A stretch of DNA of 64,000 nt, taken from the NCBI RefSeq assembly GCF_014203555.1, contig NZ_JACHJH010000004.1, positions 496,001 to 560,000 of the forward strand, given 5' to 3'. Within the stretch, counting starts at the first letter, position 1; every line of letters starts with the position of its first letter. Below, piece by piece: positions 63,767-64,000 of the stretch. The stretch comes from Streptomyces olivoverticillatus (GTDB lineage Bacteria > Actinomycetota > Actinomycetes > Streptomycetales > Streptomycetaceae). The position numbers and the translations under genes were made by a program. The notes under the pieces are model-generated. The model had not been told where the DNA came from, ran no database searches, and saw nothing but the letters and a program-made list of their open reading frames with translations.

Positions 63767-64000
63767 TCAGCTCGCCAGCGGATCCAGGTGCAGGGGCTTC
63801 ACCTTTCCCTCCATCATGGCGCCCAGCCCCACCACCGCACACACATCGGGCTGGTCCGCGATGCGGACCAGCATGCCCGTCGCCGCCTCGATCATCGTGT
63901 CCAGCCCAGGCAGCCGTGCGCTGCCGCCCGCGAGCATGACGCCGCGCTCGGCGAGGTCGGCCACCAGGTCGGGCGGGCACTCGCGCAGGACGCGCCCCAT
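63767..64000 (-). CDS. MreB/Mbl-like rod-shape protein, 3' end only
   Basis: Only the last 77 codons are in the window; the gene continues beyond position 64000. ECPPDLVADLAERGVMLAGG and GLDTMIEAATGMLVRIADQP match the C-terminal phosphate-2/adenosine region of MreB/Mbl actin homologues, although the usual run of basic residues after it is replaced by EGKVKPLHLDPLAS. The 80 bp between this stop and the TerB gene hold only the latter's leader. Confidence 0.8.
   Translation of the reverse strand: MGRVLRECPPDLVADLAERGVMLAGGSARLPGLDTMIEAATGMLVRIADQPDVCAVVGLGAMMEGKVKPLHLDPLAS

Overview
The window is high-GC actinobacterial DNA and reads as a Streptomyces chromosome. The evidence is the gene content (BldG with its anti-sigma partner, the ssd/tad pilus locus, a membrane H+-pyrophosphatase, a thymidylate kinase fused to a membrane domain, a desferrioxamine locus and RppA), frequent GTG/TTG starts, and ATGA/GTGA stop-start overlaps. 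From memory, positions 1 to about 39.4 kb resemble, in order, the S. coelicolor core block around SCO3540-SCO3570. I could not run a comparison.

0-14 kb: CoA-pyrophosphatase-type NUDIX, a MarP-like membrane serine protease, a small basic protein, a translationally coupled holin-family/epoxide-hydrolase-like pair, NhaA, acetyl-CoA synthetase, a SulP transporter fused to beta-carbonic anhydrase, a deacetylase-like lipoprotein, a CooC/MinD-type ATPase and a degenerate Fic protein. 14-20.5 kb: a HAD-IB phosphatase, then the ssd-tadA-tadB-tadC-flp-tadE-tadG operon in which almost every junction overlaps. 20.5-39.4 kb: DEAD/DEAH helicase, bldG and its anti-sigma partner, hppA, a lipoprotein, a methyltransferase, topA, the tmk fusion, holB, an exported S33 peptidase and tRNA-Thr(CGT).

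39.5-54.7 kb is a large hydroxamate-siderophore locus. The minus strand carries desE and desF-like genes, then desA-desB-desC-desD and a coupled MFS exporter. The plus strand carries two FecCD permeases, an ATPase, a cytoplasmic penicillin-acylase homologue and a second DesC-like acyltransferase. Two near-perfect iron boxes, at 46924 and 49011, sit in front of these units, so synthesis, export, uptake, iron release and probably a tailoring step look co-regulated by a DmdR-type repressor.

54.8-64 kb: a TIR/NB-ARC/TPR protein (a bacterial NLR-like STAND ATPase with nine 126-nt repeats), a secreted class-C beta-lactamase-fold hydrolase, a P450 plus RppA pair (flaviolin / HPQ-melanin type pathway), a subtilase without a signal peptide, a TerB-like protein, and the 3' end of an MreB/Mbl gene cut by the window edge.

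The points most worth a second look are the extended des locus with its acylase/acyltransferase pair, the NLR-like protein, a matched pair of PafBC-type (RecA-independent DNA-damage) promoter motifs before the methyltransferase and holB genes, the tmk fusion with its ET-x-LP repeats, the pseudo-Fic protein, and three DnaA-box-like 9-mers spaced exactly 10 bp apart before the tad operon.
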